Below are positions 58,611 through 64,000 of a stretch of 64,000 nucleotides of DNA, in pieces (position 1 is the stretch's first letter; each line of letters opens with the position of its first letter). Source of the DNA: Medicago truncatula (Eukaryota; Streptophyta; Magnoliopsida; Fabales; Fabaceae); assembly GCF_003473485.1 (NCBI RefSeq), contig NC_053048.1, positions 49,535,755 through 49,599,754 on the forward strand, written 5' to 3'. The translations under genes were made by a program, and so were the position numbers. The notes under the pieces were generated by a model that was not told the DNA's origin, did no database searches, and was given only the letters and a program-made list of their open reading frames with translations.

Positions 58611-58693
58611 GAAGGTCATTGTTGACCACTGTATTATCCCCATATAAAATGCAAAGCAATCTTTAGGATAGTATGAGTGGTCAACAGTGACCA
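58611..58693. repeat. Hairpin-forming inverted repeat beside the solo LTR
   Basis: GGTCATTGTTGACCACT (58614-58630) pairs with AGTGGTCAACAGTGACC (58677-58693), one mismatch in 17, and TTATCC pairs with GGATA further in. The left arm overlaps the GAAGG target duplication of the solo LTR. Confidence 0.75.
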
Positions 58694-59105
58694 TGGTATC
58701 AAAACCACTCCAAAAAATATTTAAGAAATAATTTTGCAGAATGAATGAAAAGTGAAGAATGAATGAAAATGTTGAAGGATGCAAGGTTACTAGTCGCCCA
58801 AACCTTGCTTGTTACACCACAACCCACATTTTGCGATGATTTTGAGTATATAATCAAAATTCATTTCGAAAAGTATTTTAGATTATATAATCTGAACCAT
58901 TTATAGACTTTGTTAAAACTTAAGGTTTGGAGGATTCAAAACATAAAAATTTAATTTCAATAACATACATTATAAATAGCAAGTTCAACAACATAAATAA
59001 TTCAACAACGTAAAATAACACAATTAAAACACATAAAAGAATCATGGATTTTGAACTCGACCCTACTCAGATAGATACAACTTAGCCATACTACCATGGA
59101 TAATT

Positions 59106-59213
59106 CCATAAATAAGTGTGTTTGATTCATTTCGAGTTTGTACCAGCCATATAAAAAACAATCCATAAATAATTCTCTGTTGTAGCAAATGAATCAAACA
59201 CACTTATTTATGG
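59106..59213. repeat. Perfect 27-bp inverted repeat
   Basis: The 27 bases at 59106-59132 (core AAGTGTGTTTGATTC) are the exact reverse complement of 59187-59213. The next 20 bases (CGAGTTTGTACCAGCCATAT, 59133-59152) are also found inverted at 59218-59255, split by an 18-base insert. See the findings for the order of these pieces. Confidence 0.9.
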
Positions 59214-59219
59214 AAGTAT

Positions 59220-60840
59220 ATGGCTGGTAGTGTGGGTGATTCAAGTACAAACTCGAAATCTGTTCACAAGATGTTAGAGTCACAACATACTCAGATACAC
59301 GTGTCGTTTCAGACGAGCATGATAATGGTTGAAGCTAGGTTTAAAGGAAAAATATTGTGGTATAAGTTGATTAGAAGCATATTAAGGAACACCATGCATT
59401 TCCTCGCAGATGAGACTAATCCAGTAGTTGGGGGTGGTACATATATATATCTAAGTGTGATTGTTTAATTTTCATCACTTACAAATTTTCGTATGCGTGT
59501 ACGGTTGCCAATAAAATCAAGAACGACACCTATATTCGTTTGGAAAAAATTTACATTCACTGGAATAGGTCGCAGTTTGAGTACAAAGGTGATCCTAAGG
59601 ATAACAAGGCAAATTTATCTCTTCTAGCATAATGGAATTTGCTTCAGGTCTGGTATTTTGAACTTTGCTTGGTAATGCCTCTTATGTTTCTTTTTTGTAT
59701 TCAGTTCTAGTACCAGTGCCTTTGGATTGTATAATCCGAACAACATATAAATGTTTCAGATTATATAATCCGAAACGTGTGGTCCCACGACCCATGCAGA
59801 TGTATTTCCTCTGCATGTATGTATCGTGAATGGAGTAGTTTGGATTATATTCTCCGAACGGTATATGTGTTTGAGATATGTAATTTGAACTATGCTAGTA
59901 ACAAAATAGAATGTATAAATTTCTGCATTTCAACTAACATGTTGTTACACATTGCAGGTCTGATTCAACGTTGTTGACTGCAACATAAATATGTATATTA
60001 AAGATCAGTTTTAACAACTTATTTTACCGGATACCACCTTTAATCTATGAGTTCTCCTCCAAGAAAGGACAACACAAAGGGCGTGTTAAAGAAGGGTAAA
60101 TATATTGTACGATCAACAGAGCGATCACCTTCACTCTAGGAGCATGTTGACTCTTGAGATCCAAACACACAAGCTTCATATACCAAGTCAACATGGGAAA
60201 ACAAAAAAAGTGCACGTTAAAGTAACATGTCTTCTAATCCTCCACGACAATTATGGTTAAAGCCAAATAACTTTCGGTTAAAGTAAACTTCCCACACAAA
60301 GACCAAATCCCGTCGTTCATGCATGAATATATTGAGAATGCGGTCGATGTAACTGGTGATGGTCATTGTGGATTCCATACAATTGCGGGTCTACGTGACA
60401 TGATCGTTGATGATTATCAAATGATCCATTTCCAGCTTCAAAAAGAGCTTAACAATGAAGAAATTGAGTGTTACCGTCGATTGTTGGGTCGAACAATCAA
60501 TTCAACTAGGTGTTGCACGTTTTGACCGAGGATGGTATTGGTCTTGCTCGACCAAAAAATGGATGTTTATGCCGGATATGGTTTCCTCGTTGCTTAGAGA
60601 TACAAACATATGGTTGTTCGACTGTCCATCGAGAAGGGGTGATCGAAAACCTTTTTCCCTCGATGCGGTGCACCATCACATATAAATTGAATGACGTGTG
60701 TAGCTTACGTGAGTGACAACCATTTTATGATGGTATATCTAAAGGATGACTGTCCAATTCCTCCCACTTCCGTTATATGCAGACAACACCGCGGACAAAA
60801 CGTATAAAAGTGGGATGAAAGATATGTTGGTATGATGATT
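59220..60840 (+). pseudogene. Decayed MULE transposase C-terminus followed by an OTU-like cysteine protease relic
   Basis: The first part reads like the C-terminal end of a FAR1/MULE-type transposase: LESQHTQIHVSFQTSI, RFKGKILWYKLIRSI, then (other frame) YIRLEKIYIHWNRSQFEYKG and NLSLLA followed by a stop and WNLLQ. After a linker (PRKDNTKGVLKKGK, STERSPS) comes an OTU-like domain at about 60319-60690: DVTGDGHCGFHTIAGLRD has the Asp and Cys of the OTU catalytic box, followed by QLQKELNNEEIECYRRLLG. The frame then shifts (near 60500-60525), and VYLKDDCPIPPTS appears in a third segment near 60730. Some Mutator-like elements of plants carry OTU-type proteases. Multiple stops and shifts mark it as dead. 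The N-terminal transposase part and element ends were not found. Confidence 0.65.
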
Positions 60841-61683
60841 AGCTTTAATGAACTAAGTTGGGCGGCAGGTTAGGAGGTAGTAGGAGATGATGACTTGTAC
60901 CTTGTTGAAAACCTCGATTCTGACGAGACGATTACTACTGATAAAAAGGTTAGACACGGAGTCAAGTGAAATTGATGAAAGTCTTAGTCTTGATCATTGT
61001 AGCATAGATCTTGGGACAGGTTTGATGAAATGTACATAATTTGTTGAAATGTACAATGATATAAATTCAACCTTTTTGATATATTTTTAAACTCATTGTC
61101 TTTTATATTATTTTATATTATTGAAAAATTGTTGAATACACAAAAACATGAAATCATATTATGCAACTTGCTGAACTATGCGACAATTTGAATTTTAGAA
61201 GCTGAAAAGTAGTTTAAATTATATTTGTCAAATAAATGATAGTTTCAGAAAAAAATAGGACCCGTGAGTAACCAATACGATGAAAAAAGTAATACCCAAA
61301 AAAATTATGAAAAGAAATTTTGATGAGTTGGGGCTATTGTTATGGGTAGCCCAGTTATCACACACTCCATCACAAAGCACACATGAAGTCACAATTTTAC
61401 CCTTTAACAAACCTAAACTTAAAATCAAAAACCCAAAACGACAATGGCAAAATTGTGAAGACAAAGGAAATATATAGAGTACCGTTAGATAATAAAAAAT
61501 CCAAAACGTTGAGTCGTAGATCTAAAGGGTAAAAAGAGAAGAGCGTCTTTCAAAATTCAAATCTCAAACTCTACCATTCCCTTACCCCGCTCTCATTTCA
61601 CACACAGAGAAGAGAAAGAAACGAAAAAAAAAAACACTGCAAATTTCAATATTCAGATCTACGAAGACCAAAATTAATCGACA
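60841..61683. other. Kinesin-5 upstream region
   Basis: AT-rich sequence with the kinesin promoter and 5' leader. The leader near 61560-61620 has CT-rich sequence and an A run. No other gene was recognised. Confidence 0.5.
61479..61490 (-). promoter_or_regulatory. MSA-like element (mitosis-specific activator core)
   Basis: On the minus strand the sequence reads ATCTAACGGTAC, containing the AACGG core and most of the YCYAACGGYYA consensus bound by three-repeat MYB factors in G2/M-phase genes. It lies about 200 bp upstream of the kinesin-5 ATG. The last consensus position does not match. Confidence 0.45.
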
Positions 61684-63894
61684 ATGTCTGGTAAAGAAAA
61701 AGGCGTCAACGTTCAAGTTCTGCTTCGTTGCAGGTAGAATAATCCCTTTCACTTCGTTCATTTTCTCTTAATTTTTTCGATTTTTTTTTTTTTGTTATCT
61801 GCATTTCAAAATCTAACACTGGAATCAATAATTTGAAGGCCCTTTAGTGACGACGAGTTACGAAGCAATGCGCCGCAAGTAGTGACTTGTAACGATTACA
61901 GTAGAGAAGTTGCGGTGTCTCAGAATATTGCCGGCAAACACATCGATAGGGTTTTCACATTCGATAAGGTTAATCATTTCTAAACGTTTTTTAGAAGTTA
62001 ATTAGTTAATTAATTAATGGTAGACTGGATAATTAGTGTGTTGGTAAGTTTAATTTGTTGCATTTTTTTGGTTAGGTTTTTGGTCCTTCTGCACAACAAA
62101 GAGAACTTTATGAACAAGCTGTTACGCCGATAGTAAATGAAGTTTTAGAGGGATTTAATTGTACTATTTTCGCTTATGGTCAAACCGGTACCGGAAAAAC
62201 ATTTACTATGGAAGGAGAATGCAAAAGATCCAAGGTATAACTTTGTGTCCGATGCTTTACTGCATAAACAGCATCAAAGTTTTATTAATCATTAAGTATT
62301 GAGTAATTGAGTAATTAAGTAATAATCTACACATACATGGTTTAGTGATGCTAATGACTTTATTTAATGATTTTTATTAGAGTGGGCCGAATGGGGAGTT
62401 GCCTCCAGAAGCAGGAGTGATTCCGCGGGCTGTTAAGCAGATTTTTGACACGCTTGAGGGACAGAATGCTGAGTATAGTGTGAAAGTTACGTTTTTAGAA
62501 TTGTATAACGAGGAGATTACTGATTTGCTTGCTCCGGAGGAAATTTCAAAGGTTAGTTTGGAGGAGAAGCAAAAAAAGCAGCTGCCTCTTATGGAGGATG
62601 GGAAAGGTGGAGTTCTTGTGAGAGGGTTGGAGGAAGAAATTGTGACGTGTGCGAGTGAAATTTATACTCTTCTTGAAAGAGGGTCTTCCAAAAGACGCAC
62701 TGCAGAAACTTTACTTAACAAACAATCCAGGTGACTGTTTCTTTTCTGTTTCTGTCATTGTTATATTGAAAAATTGAATTTCTGTTACTAACACTTTATT
62801 TTGCTATTCAGTCGTTCACATTCGTTGTTTTCTATTACAATCCACATCAAAGAAGCAACCCCTGAAGGTGAAGAACTAATTAAATGTGGTAAACTGAATT
62901 TGGTGGATCTTGCGGGTTCAGAAAATATATCTCGTTCCGGTGCTAGGGAGGTAATACATTCCGATCATACTAGTTGTTTATCATGTACACTACATCACAG
63001 GGGTTTCATAATAAATGTTACAAAATTACACTTAATGATTTGAGCTTTGTAATATTTGTTAGGGTCGCGCTAGAGAAGCTGGAGAGATTAATAAAAGTTT
63101 GCTTACATTAGGGCGAGTGATTAATGCACTTGTGGAGCACCTTGGTCATATTCCATACAGGTTTTTACTTTTGAACTTTTGTTAACGCTTCATTCAATGG
63201 TTCTATGACATTATCCCTTTCGTTGTATGCTTACATGAATATACGTTGATATTTAGGGATAGCAAGTTGACTCGTTTACTTCGTGATTCACTTGGGGGAA
63301 GAACCAAGACGTGCATTATAGCGACAGTATCCCCTGCTGTTCATTGCTTAGAAGAAACTTTGAGCACATTGGATTATGCACATAGGGCAAAGAACATTAA
63401 AAATAAGCCAGAGGTTTGTTGTTGATTGTGACTTAGTACTATAAATCCTGTCAATATTTTTCTTGAAATGAAAATATTATTTCAGTCGTGTATTTGATGG
63501 CCTTTTATCCAATACATTAATGATACATGTATGGCTGAATAAATGTTAAAAATTAAAATCGATAAACTGAGCGACTCCTTTTATATGATTCATTTTCATG
63601 CCTATTGCATTGTTTTTCACCTGCTTTTATATTCTAATTGGTTTAGGTCAACCAAAAAATGATGAAATCAACTCTTATCAAGGATCTTTACGGTGAAATT
63701 GAACGCCTTAAGTCAGGTGAGTTGCTTTGTTATTTTGTTGTCGATGAAGTTAGAATTACCGTGAATCCTTAGATTTCTTGCCTCAATTTTGTTGACAAAA
63801 TTTGTGATTCTTGTCAGAGGTTTATGCTACTCGTGAGAAAAATGGGGTCTATATTCCAAAGGAAAGATACTATCAGGAAGAGATTGAGAAGAAG
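61684..63894 (+). CDS. KIN-5: Kinesin-5 motor protein (KIN-5 / BIMC type), 5' part only
   Basis: Kinesin-5 is a plus-end-directed tetrameric motor that crosslinks antiparallel microtubules in the spindle and phragmoplast. Nine exons are in the window: 61684-61733, 61839-61968, 62076-62234, 62381-62730, 62812-62950, 63063-63160, 63257-63413, 63647-63716, 63818-63894. They give 410 codons in one frame, and the gene runs past the window edge. The start [19 protein letters not shown] matches plant KIN-5C-like proteins. The motor has the P-loop GQTGTGKT (95-102), switch I NKQSSRSH (226-233), switch II DLAGSE (262-267), the loop [12 protein letters not shown], and the neck-linker region [17 protein letters not shown]. 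The insert [15 protein letters not shown] in loop 5/L8 region is typical of plant kinesin-5. Coiled-coil stalk and tail are not seen here. Confidence 0.95.
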
Positions 63895-64000
63895 GTAGTC
63901 CTTTTTTGTCTTGGTTTGTTTCCAACTGTAGCAATATGTATCGACTATTTCAACGAATTCATCAAGACCGACACTTTTGGTCTATGTAACTATCAGCTGC

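Overview
The window is plant nuclear DNA. The genes are intron-rich with GT..AG introns, the intergenic DNA is AT-rich, and plant-only families are present (chloroplast SRP54, a CRIB-type RopGAP, WRKY, SAUR and a plant kinesin-5). The repeat families (a Cassandra TRIM with 5S rRNA-like LTRs, tRNA-derived SINEs, many small TIR elements) suggest a legume, probably Medicago or a close relative. The species is an inference; I could not run a search.

Layout. 1-3.1 kb: a decayed LINE RNase H region split by a Cassandra element, then a long palindromic MITE. 3.6-10.5 kb (-): cpSRP54 in 14 exons, with one TIR element nested in another inside intron 8. 12.1-17.2 kb (-): a CRIB-RhoGAP (RopGAP) in 5 exons. 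17.2-28.2 kb: no recognised host gene; a GC-rich retroposon with a poly(A) end, a small TIR element with a perfect 9-bp target duplication, and a 3.3-kb mariner-like element holding a broken transposase and, on the opposite strand, a small acidic ORF. 28.2-29.7 kb (-): Sm-G in 4 exons. 33.4 and 37.6 kb (+): two SAUR genes of 130 codons in a tandem duplicated block; a SINE and two TIR elements inserted after the duplication. 42.7-45.4 kb (-): a condensation/CAT-fold acyltransferase-like gene in 3 exons. 46.3-48.1 kb: a 5'-truncated LINE with a 19-bp target duplication, split by a Tourist-like MITE. 49.6-55.6 kb (-): a WRKY gene (C-X5-C-X23-HxH) in 3 exons; its 4.3-kb second intron, which cuts the WRKY domain, contains a solo LTR (with a LINE inside it) and a hAT-like MITE. 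57.8-58.6 kb: a Copia-like solo LTR. 59.1-60.8 kb: a decayed MULE transposase C-terminus followed by an OTU-like protease relic. 61.7 kb to the window end (+): the first nine exons of a kinesin-5 (KIN-5) gene.

The host genes are unrelated neighbours with housekeeping or signalling roles: chloroplast protein targeting, ROP GTPase inactivation, splicing, auxin-related growth, acyl transfer, transcription and the mitotic spindle. There is no operon-like grouping. I joined exons by hand. The cpSRP54, RopGAP, SmG, acyltransferase, WRKY and kinesin models keep one open frame across every GT..AG junction. No clearly new multi-gene system is visible. The most unusual items are the acidic DLNxxP-containing ORF inside the mariner-like element, the WRKY protein with duplicated arms and a transposon-loaded domain-splitting intron, and the SAUR pair whose empty sites date the insertions.
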